A program made the position numbers and the translations under genes. From NCBI RefSeq assembly GCF_029212375.1, contig NZ_JARGNU010000001.1:372001-436000 (forward strand): 64,000 bases of DNA. The letters are read 5' to 3'. How positions within the stretch are numbered: position 1 is the stretch's first letter; every line of letters starts with the position of its first letter. Source of the DNA: Zhongshania sp. Its GTDB lineage: Bacteria; Pseudomonadota; Gammaproteobacteria; Pseudomonadales; Spongiibacteraceae. A model generated the notes under the pieces. That model worked only from the letters and a program-made list of their open reading frames with translations, was not told where the DNA came from and did no database searches. Positions 8,880-18,670 of this stretch are shown here, in pieces.

Positions 8880-10189
8880 TGGAGTTATCGGTATTCCGCT
8901 TTGCGCGGCGGACATGGGCGAGCGACGAGCTTGAGCATATCGCGCCGCTGCCCCTGCCCAAAATGGCCACCCCCGCGGTGGTGGTGTCGACCTTGGTGGT
9001 AATCGCCTTATTACTGTTTGTGAGTGTTGGCCCCTTGCTGTGGCGCCAAGATCCGTCTCAGCAGTGGTTGTCGCAAATATCGGCGGGGCCAAGTGCCCCT
9101 CATTCCGTGCGCTTAATTCTTAATAGTGGGCCATGGCAGCCGCCGGCTGGCGAACCGCCGCAGACCTTAATGGTACACGAGGCCAACACCGAGTTTGTGC
9201 GTCTGCAATGGCCCAAGCTCGACGGTGTGAAGCGCTATAGGGTATATCGCGCATCTGCGCACAAAGCTGGGTTGGGTTTGGCGATTGCCGAAACCGATAA
9301 GCCCTATTATCAAGATCAGCTGCAGCTGAGTTATCAGATTTACCGCTATACCATTGCCGACGCCGATACGGGACTACTATTGCTAGCACGCGATGTGCGG
9401 CCAGATGCGGCCATGTCGCTGTTTGAAGCCCAGTTACAGGGTTTGGTGCCCGTGGGCAAGGTGAATGGTCGCCAGCAATGGCTTACGCTTCCGGGGCATC
9501 CGCTAGGTACCGATGCATTGGGGCGCGATATATTGGCCAGATTAATGGCTGGTGGCCGAACCTCACTCTTTGTTGGGGTGGTGGCGCCCCTGTTGTATAT
9601 CACCTTTGGCTGTATATTTGGCGCCATAGCGGGTTTGGCAGGGGGCTGGGTAGACCAATTAGCAATGCGTTTTGTCGACTTTGTGGTGGCGCTGCCATTT
9701 CTGCTATTTATGATTTTGTTTAGGGTCGCCTTTGGGATTGGCCCTGGTGAAAATGGCATTACGCCGCTAATTGTGGCCATGTTAATGCTGAGCTGGCCGG
9801 GCAGTGCGCGGCTGATTCGCGGCCAAGTTTTGGCCTTGCGCAGCCAGCCCTTTGTTGAGGCGGCCAAGCTCGCCGGGGTTGGTACTAGTCGAACCATATT
9901 GCGGCATATGCTGCCCAATGTGTTGCCCATGATTTTGGTGGCATTTAGCTTTGCTATTCCCCAAGCAATTTTCACGGAAGCCTTTTTGTCGTTTATTGGC
10001 ATGGGGGTGTCGCCGCCCACCACGTCGTGGGGGGCACTGTGTAATGACGGCATAAAAACATTGCTATCTCACCCTCGGCAATTGCTGCTGCCGGCCTTGT
10101 TCATCAGTGTGTCGGTGCTGGCCTTTAATTTACTCGGTGACGCGCTGCGTGATGCCACCGATAGACGTGCGGGGGTGGCCAAGGCGTGA
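8879..10189 (+). CDS. oppC: Peptide ABC transporter permease, OppC type, with an extra periplasmic fibronectin-III-like domain
   Basis: The second permease, at 436 residues unusually long for OppC/DppC (about 300). TM1 is at about residues 32-54. The family motif that normally follows soon after (GTDALGRDIL) is only reached at residue 210. The extra sequence (about 70-205) is hydrophilic and would sit in the periplasm. Residues about 96-172 look like a fibronectin type III fold: FVRLQWPKLDGVKRYRVYRA followed by paired Tyr-rich strands and YTIADADTG. From residue 210 on, the usual five membrane spans and the EAA loop (EAAKLAGVGTSRTILRHMLPN) are normal. The insertion is in frame and shows no sign of error. 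It may contact the binding protein or cell wall (inference). Start overlaps the oppB stop by one base. Confidence 0.93.
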   Translation: MELSVFRFARRTWASDELEHIAPLPLPKMATPAVVVSTLVVIALLLFVSVGPLLWRQDPSQQWLSQISAGPSAPHSVRLILNSGPWQPPAGEPPQTLMVHEANTEFVRLQWPKLDGVKRYRVYRASAHKAGLGLAIAETDKPYYQDQLQLSYQIYRYTIADADTGLLLLARDVRPDAAMSLFEAQLQGLVPVGKVNGRQQWLTLPGHPLGTDALGRDILARLMAGGRTSLFVGVVAPLLYITFGCIFGAIAGLAGGWVDQLAMRFVDFVVALPFLLFMILFRVAFGIGPGENGITPLIVAMLMLSWPGSARLIRGQVLALRSQPFVEAAKLAGVGTSRTILRHMLPNVLPMILVAFSFAIPQAIFTEAFLSFIGMGVSPPTTSWGALCNDGIKTLLSHPRQLLLPALFISVSVLAFNLLGDALRDATDRRAGVAKA

Positions 10190-11169
10190 ACTTACTAGAA
10201 CTAGAACGCTTGCAGGTAAGCATAGGCCCTGTGCAGGCGGTGAGAGACGTGTCATTGAGCTTGGCGCCAGGGGAATGCCGTGCGCTGGTGGGTGAGTCGG
10301 GTTGTGGCAAATCTGTGACGGCAATGAGTTTATTGAATCTAATGCCGGCCGCTGCAAAGACGAATGCGCTGCGCTGGGACTTTGCCGGACGCGATATGCG
10401 CCAGCTGAGCGAGCGCGATTGGCGACAGCTGCGAGGCAATGAGATTGCCATGATTTTTCAAAACCCGATGACAGCGCTGGACCCCACCCAAACGATCGGC
10501 AGTCAAATCGCCGAGCCACTGCGCATTCACAAGGGTTTGTCTAAACGCGAAGCGCTAAATAAGGCGATAGCGCTATTAGAACGTTTGGCGATTGCCAACC
10601 CCGCCCAGCGCGCAGGGCAATATCCATTTGAATTTTCTGGCGGTATGTTGCAGCGCGCGATGATTGCCATGGCTGTGGTTTGCGAGCCACAACTACTCAT
10701 TGCCGATGAGCCGACCACCGCGCTGGACGTAACTGTGCAGGCAGAAGTGCTGAGTATTTTGCGGGAGCTGCGTGAATCCAGTGGCACCGCGATGTTATTT
10801 ATCACTCACGATCTTGGTGTGGTTGCCGAAATTGCCGATTCGGTGTCGGTGATGTACGCCGGCCAAACCGTCGAAACGGGATCGCTCATTGATGTTTTTA
10901 GCCATGAGGCTCACCCCTATACTCAGGCTTTGAAACGCGCGGTCCCAGACATGGCGAACCCCCAGCCCTTACAGGCAATTGGCGGAACCCCGCCAGATTT
11001 GCGGCATCCCCCGACGGGCTGCGGTTTTGCCGCGCGCTGCGCTGAACGCATGGCGATTTGCGATCAACTGCCGCCTAATTTCGCGTGTAAATCGCGCGCC
11101 GAACATTATTCGCGGTGCTGGCTTTGGCACCCAGAGCACCCAGCGCGGTGGCGGGAGGCCGAACAATGA
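10186..11169 (+). CDS. oppD: Peptide ABC transporter ATPase, OppD/DppD type
   Basis: A 327-residue ATPase with Walker A GESGCGKS, the Q-loop in MIFQNPMTALDP, a degenerate signature FSGGM in place of LSGGQ, Walker B LLIADEP and the H-loop ITHD. The C-terminal oligopeptide-transporter extension contains four cysteines (CGFAARC, a third Cys after AERMAI, and HYSRCW); in related OppD/DppD proteins such cysteines hold an iron-sulfur cluster, so a cluster is plausible here. Start is GTG, overlapping the oppC TGA (GTGA). The end overlaps oppF by four bases. Confidence 0.94.
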   Translation: MNLLELERLQVSIGPVQAVRDVSLSLAPGECRALVGESGCGKSVTAMSLLNLMPAAAKTNALRWDFAGRDMRQLSERDWRQLRGNEIAMIFQNPMTALDPTQTIGSQIAEPLRIHKGLSKREALNKAIALLERLAIANPAQRAGQYPFEFSGGMLQRAMIAMAVVCEPQLLIADEPTTALDVTVQAEVLSILRELRESSGTAMLFITHDLGVVAEIADSVSVMYAGQTVETGSLIDVFSHEAHPYTQALKRAVPDMANPQPLQAIGGTPPDLRHPPTGCGFAARCAERMAICDQLPPNFACKSRAEHYSRCWLWHPEHPARWREAEQ

Positions 11170-12149
11170 GCGGCGCACTTATTCAACTTCGCGAGTTGCG
11201 CTGTCACTTTAGCAGTGGTCAGGGTTTGTTGGCCGCAGTCGACGGTGTAAATCTCGATATTGAGGCGGGTGAGGTTTTGGGACTGGTGGGCGAGAGCGGC
11301 TCGGGCAAATCTACACTTGGTCGGATTATTGCGGGCTTGCAGCCGCGCAGTGCGGGCGAGTTGATTATTGCTGGCAAAGCCATGCCCCAGTACTACAATC
11401 GCCGCCAATTTAAAACCATGTCCACTCAAGTTCAAATGGTGTTTCAAGACAGCTACGCCAGTCTTAATCCCCGTATGACCATACTTGCCAGTTTGCAGGA
11501 GCCGCTGTGGAGTAAGGGGGTGGCGGCAACAACGGCGCGCGCTAAAGCAGCGTACTGGCTGGAGCGGGTCGGTTTGCCGCAGTCGGCGGGGGAGCGCTAT
11601 CCCCATGAACTTTCTGGTGGCCAGCGTCAGCGCATTGGTATTGCGCGGGCCTTTATCGCCGAGCCGCGGCTGGTGATTTGCGATGAACCGGTCTCGGCAC
11701 TGGATGTGTCGGTGCAGGCGCAAATTATTAATTTACTGCAAGAGCTGCAAAGTGAACACAATACCGCTATGTTATTTATTGCCCACGATTTGGCAGTGGT
11801 GCGTTTTCTGGCCAGCCGCACGGCAGTGATGTACCTTGGTGAAATAGTTGAACTAGGGGAAACGGCGGCGCTGTTTGAGGGGCCGCGACATCCCTACACA
11901 ACGCGGTTGCTCGCATCGCATTTAGACGGCAAACTTCGTCAGCGTAGTACTACAGCGGTGGTGCCGATGAAATCTCAGGCCCACAAAACGCCATTGGCAA
12001 CGGACAACGGTTGCCGATTTGCGCCGCGCTGCCCGCTGGCAGAAACCGCTTGCAGTGCTAATCCGCCCTGGTTGCGGCAGACTAGGCTGGCGACGGAAGC
12101 GGCTTGTCATCGCTTAGCCGATATCGAAATCGCGAAGCTGCGGCAATAA
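11166..12149 (+). CDS. oppF: Peptide ABC transporter ATPase, OppF/DppF type
   Basis: A 327-residue ATPase with Walker A GESGSGKST, Q-loop MVFQDSYASLNPRM (the ASLNPR form is typical of OppF/DppF), signature LSGGQRQR, Walker B LVICDEPVSALD and H-loop IAHD. The C-terminal extension again has cysteines (CRFAPRCPLAETAC). The open frame reaches back to 11115, but the ATG at 11166 overlaps the oppD stop as ATGA and gives the normal N-terminus, so it was chosen. It completes an OppABCDF set encoded in one direction. No clear intrinsic terminator follows. Confidence 0.94.
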   Translation: MSGALIQLRELRCHFSSGQGLLAAVDGVNLDIEAGEVLGLVGESGSGKSTLGRIIAGLQPRSAGELIIAGKAMPQYYNRRQFKTMSTQVQMVFQDSYASLNPRMTILASLQEPLWSKGVAATTARAKAAYWLERVGLPQSAGERYPHELSGGQRQRIGIARAFIAEPRLVICDEPVSALDVSVQAQIINLLQELQSEHNTAMLFIAHDLAVVRFLASRTAVMYLGEIVELGETAALFEGPRHPYTTRLLASHLDGKLRQRSTTAVVPMKSQAHKTPLATDNGCRFAPRCPLAETACSANPPWLRQTRLATEAACHRLADIEIAKLRQ

Positions 12150-12224
12150 TTTAACGTCCTCAAGGCTTAAACATCGTTAAAGTGCTTGCGGGTAAATAAG
12201 AATATTTAATGTGGACTTAAATCG

Positions 12225-12704
12225 ATGAAAGTAAAAATGGATGCGCCCAGTGTGCTGGCAGTTGCCGCTACACTCTTTAAAACCGGTATTCTCGATGCAG
12301 GCCGTACCGAGGCTAAACGCTATTTTCGTGAGTTAGAGGCAGGGCGTGAGTTAATTTTGAGCGATATGGCCATGCCAGATAAATCTAAATTGCGCATTAA
12401 GCTGCAGTTATTGCCCCAAGAATTTCGCGGAAAGTTGAATTTCAGCGCGTTTAAAGAACATCTGCTATTTTTAACAGCAGAGCTGGCCAAGGTTGTTAAG
12501 GCGCAGTCTGAACCCATAGTGATGAGCGATGATAGTGGTGCGCAGCTCTTATTCAATATTCCAGCGCTCACCTATATTGATGGGGTGTTAAATGCATTGG
12601 TTTTGGGTGCAGATCTGCGTCGATCAGGCGAGTTGGTGTTGCAGCTTATGTTTATTGATCCGGACCAATATCGAACGGCAGAGATCCAGACTGCGAACGG
12701 CTAG
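12225..12704 (+). CDS. Hypothetical protein, 159 residues
   Basis: I do not recognise a family. The product is soluble, mixed alpha/beta in appearance, with an amphipathic Lys-rich start (MKVKMDAPSVLAVAATLF), no signal peptide and no membrane span. The middle (DMAMPDKSKLRIKLQLLPQEF) and the C-terminus (LVLGADLRRSGELVLQLMFI) look like strands and helices of a folded domain. It stands alone between the peptide transporter and the acyl-CoA ligase, with 75 and 114 bp gaps. Codon use resembles the neighbours and no overlapping frame competes, so it is probably real. Confidence 0.7.
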   Translation: MKVKMDAPSVLAVAATLFKTGILDAGRTEAKRYFRELEAGRELILSDMAMPDKSKLRIKLQLLPQEFRGKLNFSAFKEHLLFLTAELAKVVKAQSEPIVMSDDSGAQLLFNIPALTYIDGVLNALVLGADLRRSGELVLQLMFIDPDQYRTAEIQTANG

Positions 12705-12818
12705 TGTTGACACTGAACACAAATGTCGATAGCTTGCCTATCTGAATATGCGTGGCCGGCTTGCCTGAAGACTTGGCTGCGGCGCCAATAACAACAAGCA
12801 CTATATTAGGGGGCGACT

Positions 12819-14525
12819 TTGTCAGCAGAAATGGAAAGTATTGCAGCGGTAATCAGTGCAGCACGCGCAAAAGCGGGTATGCCAAGCGATGTTGATCTAA
12901 CACAACACGCAAACTTGGGGGCAATGTTCGATTATTGCGTGAGTAAATTTGCTGATCTTCCCGCCATGTCTTGTATGGGCGAGACGATTACGTATCAGGA
13001 TTTAGATCGACTCTCTGCACAGTTTGCGACGTATTTGCAAAAAAATACCAATTTGCGGGTCGGTGATCGTATTGCCTTGCAAATGCCCAATATTCTGCAA
13101 TACCCCGTGGCCTTGTTTGGCGCAATTCGCGCTGGCCTGATTGTGGTCAATACCAACCCGCTGTATAGCCAGCGCGAGTTAAAGCATCAGCTCAACGATT
13201 CCGGTGCGAAGGCATTGGTGGTGCTGGCTAACGTTGCCGAGGCGGCGGCAGCGGTTGTTGATGAAACCCCAGTCGAATTTGTGATTGTGACTGAAATTGG
13301 CGATTTGCACCCAATGGTAAAACGGCTATTGATTAATAATGCCGTTAAGCACGTTAAAAAAATGGTGCCTAAGTTTAAATTCAAAAATGCGGTTAAATAC
13401 CGCAGCGTGTTAATTAAGGGTAAAAACGCGAAATTTACCAAAGCCAACCCCGATGCGGAAGACGTTGCATTGCTGCAATACACGGGTGGCACTACGGGAG
13501 TCTCTAAGGGTGCAATGATTAGCCACCGAAATTTGATGGCCAATATCCTGCAGAGTAAAAATCTGTTTGAGAGCTACGGTCTCAATGAAGGCGAAGAAAC
13601 CTTTCTGTCACCGCTGCCGCTATACCATATTTACTCTTTTATGCTGTCGTTCTGCGTGATGTTGCAGGGCAACCACGGGGTCTTAATTGCCAACCCCCGT
13701 GATCTTGGCAGCGTAATAAAAGAAATGAAGCGCTACAAATGGAGCGGCATGAGCGGGATTAATACCCTGTTTGTGCAACTTTGTAATAATGATGATTTCC
13801 GCGCCTTAGACTTTTCTTCGGTAAAGGCAACCATGTCGGGCGGTATGGCCTTAACCGCTGGCGCGGCTAAGGAATGGATGGAAGTCACCGGCGCCGAGGT
13901 TTACGAGGGTTACGGCTTAACGGAAACTTCTCCCGTGGTGTCTATTAATCCCGGTGGTAATAATCAAATCGGGACTATTGGGATTGCTTTACCGGGCACC
14001 GAAATTCGCATAGTTGTAGAAGGTGTCGACAAGGGCGTCGGTGAACGCGGTGAATTGTGTGTACGTGGCCCGCAGGTGATGATGGGCTACTGGCAGCGGC
14101 CCGACGAAACGGAAAAAACCATTATTGATGGCTGGTTGCACACGGGTGATGTGGCAATTGTGCAGGAAGATGGCTATATGCGCATTGTCGATCGCATGAA
14201 GGACATGATTATCGTCTCTGGCTTCAATGTTTACCCCAATGAAATTGAAGACGTTTTAAGCGGACACCCGAATATTGCTGAATGTGCGGCAATTGGTGTG
14301 CCTGACGAGAAGTCTGGGGAAGCCGTTAAAATCTTTGTCGCGGCTAAAAAAGGCGATATTGATGTGACCGAGCTAAAAGCATTTTTGCGTGAACGCCTCA
14401 CCGGCTATAAAATGCCTCGGTATATTGAAGTGCGTGACGAACTGCCTAAGACCAATGTGGGTAAGGTATTGCGCCGCTCGCTTCGCGACGAGGAGCTTGC
14501 CAAGCTCGCCAAGGCTAACAAATAA
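12819..14525 (+). CDS. fadD: Long-chain fatty acid-CoA ligase (FadD-type AMP-forming acyl-CoA synthetase)
   Basis: A 568-residue ANL-superfamily enzyme. Visible motifs are the P-loop YTGGTTGVSKGA, the A5 motif YEGYGLTETSP, GWLHTGDVA, the hinge IVDRMKDMIIVSGFNVYPNEIEDVL and the C-terminal catalytic lysine in PKTNVGKVLRR. It activates fatty acids with ATP and CoA for beta-oxidation or lipid synthesis, at the inner membrane. The start is TTG at 12819: the Shine-Dalgarno AGGGGG at 12807-12812 sits six bases upstream, ideal spacing, whereas the in-frame ATG at 12831 would be too far away. A strong terminator follows at 14549. FadD is the best family match; chain-length preference is not readable. 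Confidence 0.92.
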   Translation: MSAEMESIAAVISAARAKAGMPSDVDLTQHANLGAMFDYCVSKFADLPAMSCMGETITYQDLDRLSAQFATYLQKNTNLRVGDRIALQMPNILQYPVALFGAIRAGLIVVNTNPLYSQRELKHQLNDSGAKALVVLANVAEAAAAVVDETPVEFVIVTEIGDLHPMVKRLLINNAVKHVKKMVPKFKFKNAVKYRSVLIKGKNAKFTKANPDAEDVALLQYTGGTTGVSKGAMISHRNLMANILQSKNLFESYGLNEGEETFLSPLPLYHIYSFMLSFCVMLQGNHGVLIANPRDLGSVIKEMKRYKWSGMSGINTLFVQLCNNDDFRALDFSSVKATMSGGMALTAGAAKEWMEVTGAEVYEGYGLTETSPVVSINPGGNNQIGTIGIALPGTEIRIVVEGVDKGVGERGELCVRGPQVMMGYWQRPDETEKTIIDGWLHTGDVAIVQEDGYMRIVDRMKDMIIVSGFNVYPNEIEDVLSGHPNIAECAAIGVPDEKSGEAVKIFVAAKKGDIDVTELKAFLRERLTGYKMPRYIEVRDELPKTNVGKVLRRSLRDEELAKLAKANK

Positions 14526-14548
14526 TCGTTTAGCTGTTATGTAATAGT

Positions 14549-14580
14549 AAAAAGGCGCCAAATGGCGCCTTTTTTGTTTT
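14549..14580 (+). terminator. Rho-independent terminator of the acyl-CoA ligase gene
   Basis: Six-bp GC stem ggcgcc/ggcgcc with a four-base loop (aaat), preceded by an A-run and followed by TTTTTTGTTTTT. This overlaps the longest possible open frame of hrpA and argues that hrpA starts downstream of it. Confidence 0.85.
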
Positions 14581-14591
14581 TAATGGAATGT

Positions 14592-17500
14592 ATGTCTGAA
14601 ATTCAATCGCAAACCAGCACTGCTGCCACCGTATCGCCAAGCCCCCAATCATTGCTGGGGCAGCTGGAAGACTGCTTTTTAGCTGAGCGTTTCGCGCTGG
14701 GTCGCAGCTGTCGTCAATTGCAGCAACTGGCGGCGGGGGGCGCAGACATAAGCCCAAAATTGGCAGCACTGACTGAGCGCTTTGCTGCCTCGCAGGCGCG
14801 GGTTCTGCAGCGCCGCGCGAGCTTGCCGAGCGTAGTCTACCCGCCAGATTTACCGGTAAGCCAGCGGGTAGATGATATTCGCGCGGCCATTGCTGGGCAT
14901 CAGGTGGTAGTTGTGGCGGGTGAGACCGGTTCGGGTAAAACCACCCAGATTCCTAAAATCTGTTTGGATATGGGGCGTGGGGTAGCGGGGACTATTGCTC
15001 ACACCCAGCCGCGGCGCTTGGCGGCGCGGGCGGTAGCGCAGCGCTTGGCCGAGGAGTTAAACACCACCTTGGGTGAGGGTGTGGCTTTTCAAATACGTTT
15101 CCAGGAAGTGAGCTCGCCCAATAGCCATATTAAATTAATGACCGACGGTATTTTGCTGGCGGCTATTCAGCGCGACCGTTTTTTGAGCGAATACGATACC
15201 ATCATTATTGACGAGGCCCATGAGCGCAGCCTAAACATCGATTTTTTGCTGGGTTATTTAAAAACCCTGCTGCCTAAACGCCCCGATTTAAAGCTGATCA
15301 TCACCTCGGCCACCATTGATGTGGCACGCTTCTCTGAACACTTTAATAATGCGCCGGTTATTGAAGTGTCTGGTCGGAGCTTTCCCGTTGAATATCGCTA
15401 TCGTCCCCAAGAAGAACTGAGTGCCGACAATGATATTGGCGAGGCAGTTGAAGCCGTACTGCGCGAATTAATCGCTGAAGGCGCGCAGCGCAGCGGTGAT
15501 ACCTTGGTGTTTCTCAGTGGCGAGCGGGACATTCGCGATGTGACCCGCCATTTGCGCAAAGCGGATTTGCCTGGCGCAGAGGTATTACCACTGTACTCAC
15601 GTCTTAGCACCGCCGAGCAGCAGCGCATTTTTGATTTACGTGGGCGACGGGGCTGGCGGGTGGTGCTGGCGACCAACGTCGCGGAAACCTCACTGACCGT
15701 GCCGGGCATTCGCTATGTAATCGACGGCGGCACTGCACGGATTAGCCGCTATAGCGTGCGCAGCAAGGTGCAGCGTCTGCCGATTGAGCCAATCTCCCAG
15801 GCCAGCGCCAATCAACGGGCTGGTCGCTGTGGGCGGGTCGCTGCCGGTATTGCTTATCGCTTGTACAGCGAGGCCGATTATTTAAGTCGGCCGGTGTATA
15901 CCGAGCCAGAAATTCAGCGCACCAATCTCGCTGCCGTTATTTTGCAAATGCTCCAGCTCAAGCTGGGGGATATCAGTGCTTTTCCCTTTGTGGATGCGCC
16001 AGATAATAAATTTGTGAATGACGGCTTTGCCTTGTTGGCAGAATTGGGCGCCGTTAAAGACGGCAAACTCAATAAACTCGGTCAGCAACTGGGCCGCTTT
16101 CCTGTTGATCCTCGGATAGGACGCTTGCTATTGGCCGCTGCTGACGGCGGCTGCCTGCGGGAAATGCTGATTATCGCCAGCGCGCTAAGTATTCAAGATC
16201 CCCGCGACCGGCCAGCAGATAAGCAGCAAGCTGCCGATGAAAAGCATCGCCGTTTTTGGCAGCCAGATTCCGATTTTATGGCCTTTGTTGGCCTGTGGGA
16301 CTACGCCGAGGAGCAGCGCCAGGCATTGTCGGCAAGCCAGTGGCGTAAGCTCTGTCAGCGGGAATTTTTATCGTGGACGCGGATGCGGGAATGGCGCGAG
16401 GTTCACCATCAAATCACCCTGATGTGTCGGCAGTTGAAGTTGCCGGTCAATCGCGAGCCCGCTGATTTTGACAGTATTCACCGCGCCCTGTTGCCGGGCT
16501 TTTTGGGCCAGATAGCCAGCAAAGACGAAGAGCGAGAGTATCTCGGTGCTCGCAACCGCAAACTGCGGATATTCCCTGGCTCCTCGTTATTTAAAAAAGC
16601 ACCGAAATGGATTGTGGCTGCCGAGCTTGCCGAAACCACCCAGCTCTATGCCCGCTGCGTCGCTAAAATCGATCCAGAATGGGTGTTTGGCATTAATGAC
16701 GAACTGTTAAAACGCAGCTATTACGAGCCCCATTGGCATAGCCGCAGTGGCCGAGTGATGGCCTTTGAGCAAACCATGCTCTACGGTTTGCTGATTCGCG
16801 ATAAAAAGCGGGTGCATTACGGGCCGATATCGCCGGTAGAAAGCCGCGAAATTCTGATTCGCCAAGCCTTGGTTGAGGGACGTTACTTCGGTAAGGCAGA
16901 ATTCTTTCGCCACAACCGTAAACTTATTGACGAGATTGGCGAGCTGGAAGACAAGGCCCGCCGCCGCGATATTTTAATTTCCGACGATGAGCTATTTCGT
17001 TATTACGACGAGCGTATTCCCGAGGGCATCATTACCGCCGCCCATTTGGAAAGTTGGCTAAAAAGCACCGCAGCGCCACGGACTTTATTTTTAAGTCGTG
17101 GTGAGTTAATGCGTCATGCGGGCAGTGATGTTACCGAGCAACAGTTTCCCGACACCTTGCACTGCGCCGGTATGATACTGGCGCTGAGTTACCACTTTGA
17201 GCCTAATCATCCTGCAGATGGGGTTAGCGTGTCAGTGCCGCTGGCAAATCTACCAAAGCTGCCAGAAGGGCGTTTGGAGTGGCTGGTGCCTGGTCTGCTG
17301 AGGGATAAGTGCATTGCGCTGTTAAAAACCTTGCCTAAAGTCCAGCGCAAACAACTGGTGCCGGTGCCGGATTTTGTCGACAAGGCGCTGCCGATGTTGT
17401 CGGTAAATGACGTGGGCCTATTGCCGAGCTTGGCCGACGCACTGCGCAAGATTAGCGGTCTGCAGATTGATGTGGCCGAGTGGTCGCGCAATAACATCGA

Positions 17501-18530
17501 TAATTTCTACCGCATGAATATTCGGGTGCTGGATAACGCCGGAAAACTACTGGCCCAAAGCCGAGATTTACGGGCACTGTGCGCGGAATTGGCGGTGCAG
17601 GTGCAGCAGGGTATAGCTGAAGAACGTGGCAGTGGTTTTGAAACCAAAACACTGACCAACTGGGGTTTTGAACGCCTAGAAGATCGCTATGAATTTAAGC
17701 AGGGCGGGGCAACCTTGGTCGCTTACCCCTGTTTGCGGGATCAGGGCGAGAGTGTTGAATTAAGCTTGGCCGAGACTGAAGCCGATGCCCAACAGGCTAA
17801 TTTGCGTGGTGTGCAGCGCTTGCTGCTATTGCGTTTGGTGCAGCAGTGCAAAACCCTGCGGGCGAGTTTATTTCGCAGCAATACCGCGCAATTGCAATTT
17901 TCGGCGGTGGGCGAACAAAAGAAACGCTGGTTGGAAGATTGCCTGCTGGCTGCCGCCCAAAATTGCTTCGCGCTGAGCGAGGAAGCCTTGCCGCGCACCC
18001 AGACAGAATTTGAGCAGGTATGGGAAACTGGCCGCGCCGGTTTTGTCGCCGATGCCGAGGCCTGCGCCGAGCTGCTCAACACGGTGCTGGGCAATTACGC
18101 CGAGATTCGCCGCAGCCTTAAAAAACTCAATTCGCTAAGCTGGATCCACAGTATTAACGATATTAACCGCCAGCTGGACGCCTTGTTTTTTGAGGGATTT
18201 ATTACCGCTCTTAATCGTGATGAGCTCAGTCAGTACCCGCGTTACCTGCAGGCTATTTTACAGCGTATTAGTAAACTGGATGGCGCCTATCAGCGCGATC
18301 GGCAGTCGACTTTGGCGTTTGAACCTCTGCAGCAGCAGTTTGCTGAGTTTGTAAAAAAATTGCCCGAAAAGCATCGTCGCCATCCGCTCGTGATGGACTA
18401 CCGCTGGCAATTAGAGGAGCTGCGGATCTCCCTGTTTGCCCAAAATATGGGGACGCGAATGCCGGTGTCGGAGAAACGCTTGAAGGTTCTGTGGAAAGCG
18501 TTGGTGCAAGATGTAACATCACTCAATTGA
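14592..18530 (+). CDS. hrpA: ATP-dependent RNA helicase HrpA (DEAH box)
   Basis: A DEAH/RHA helicase of about 1,312 residues, full length for HrpA (about 1,300). Motif I is GETGSGKTTQIPKI, motif II IIIDEAHERSLNIDFL, motif III SATID, motif VI QRAGRCGRV. After the helicase core come the HA2/winged-helix and OB-fold regions and the long DUF3418 C-terminal domain typical of HrpA. HrpA rescues stalled or collided ribosomes and processes mRNA. The open frame extends to 14562, but that would start inside the upstream terminator stem; ATG 14592 or ATG 14583 are the realistic starts, and 14592 is preceded by tgga at short spacing. A perfect 14-bp palindrome (18520-18533) spans the stop codon. Confidence 0.95.
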   Translation: MSEIQSQTSTAATVSPSPQSLLGQLEDCFLAERFALGRSCRQLQQLAAGGADISPKLAALTERFAASQARVLQRRASLPSVVYPPDLPVSQRVDDIRAAIAGHQVVVVAGETGSGKTTQIPKICLDMGRGVAGTIAHTQPRRLAARAVAQRLAEELNTTLGEGVAFQIRFQEVSSPNSHIKLMTDGILLAAIQRDRFLSEYDTIIIDEAHERSLNIDFLLGYLKTLLPKRPDLKLIITSATIDVARFSEHFNNAPVIEVSGRSFPVEYRYRPQEELSADNDIGEAVEAVLRELIAEGAQRSGDTLVFLSGERDIRDVTRHLRKADLPGAEVLPLYSRLSTAEQQRIFDLRGRRGWRVVLATNVAETSLTVPGIRYVIDGGTARISRYSVRSKVQRLPIEPISQASANQRAGRCGRVAAGIAYRLYSEADYLSRPVYTEPEIQRTNLAAVILQMLQLKLGDISAFPFVDAPDNKFVNDGFALLAELGAVKDGKLNKLGQQLGRFPVDPRIGRLLLAAADGGCLREMLIIASALSIQDPRDRPADKQQAADEKHRRFWQPDSDFMAFVGLWDYAEEQRQALSASQWRKLCQREFLSWTRMREWREVHHQITLMCRQLKLPVNREPADFDSIHRALLPGFLGQIASKDEEREYLGARNRKLRIFPGSSLFKKAPKWIVAAELAETTQLYARCVAKIDPEWVFGINDELLKRSYYEPHWHSRSGRVMAFEQTMLYGLLIRDKKRVHYGPISPVESREILIRQALVEGRYFGKAEFFRHNRKLIDEIGELEDKARRRDILISDDELFRYYDERIPEGIITAAHLESWLKSTAAPRTLFLSRGELMRHAGSDVTEQQFPDTLHCAGMILALSYHFEPNHPADGVSVSVPLANLPKLPEGRLEWLVPGLLRDKCIALLKTLPKVQRKQLVPVPDFVDKALPMLSVNDVGLLPSLADALRKISGLQIDVAEWSRNNIDNFYRMNIRVLDNAGKLLAQSRDLRALCAELAVQVQQGIAEERGSGFETKTLTNWGFERLEDRYEFKQGGATLVAYPCLRDQGESVELSLAETEADAQQANLRGVQRLLLLRLVQQCKTLRASLFRSNTAQLQFSAVGEQKKRWLEDCLLAAAQNCFALSEEALPRTQTEFEQVWETGRAGFVADAEACAELLNTVLGNYAEIRRSLKKLNSLSWIHSINDINRQLDALFFEGFITALNRDELSQYPRYLQAILQRISKLDGAYQRDRQSTLAFEPLQQQFAEFVKKLPEKHRRHPLVMDYRWQLEELRISLFAQNMGTRMPVSEKRLKVLWKALVQDVTSLN

Positions 18531-18670
18531 GTGCGTCTAACAAATACATCGAATTTGGCCGTTGCAGCGTATGAGTGGTATCGCTTAAAACTGCTATGCT
18601 CAACTTGGTTTATATAGAACAATCAATTTTAATTTAGCCGTGTTACTGACTACCACTTTGGAGAATAACA

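Noticed and set aside
9346-10053. Long antisense open frame (235 codons) inside oppC
   Set aside because: It is a shadow of the permease gene: low-complexity Ser/Pro/Thr-rich translation, no ribosome site, while the forward frame has clear family motifs.
11106-11723. Antisense open frame (205 codons) inside oppF
   Set aside because: The opposite strand encodes conserved ABC motifs; this translation has no recognisable domain.
14562-14591. Upstream start of hrpA at 14562
   Set aside because: This start lies in the loop/stem of the upstream terminator, with its U-tract as coding sequence.
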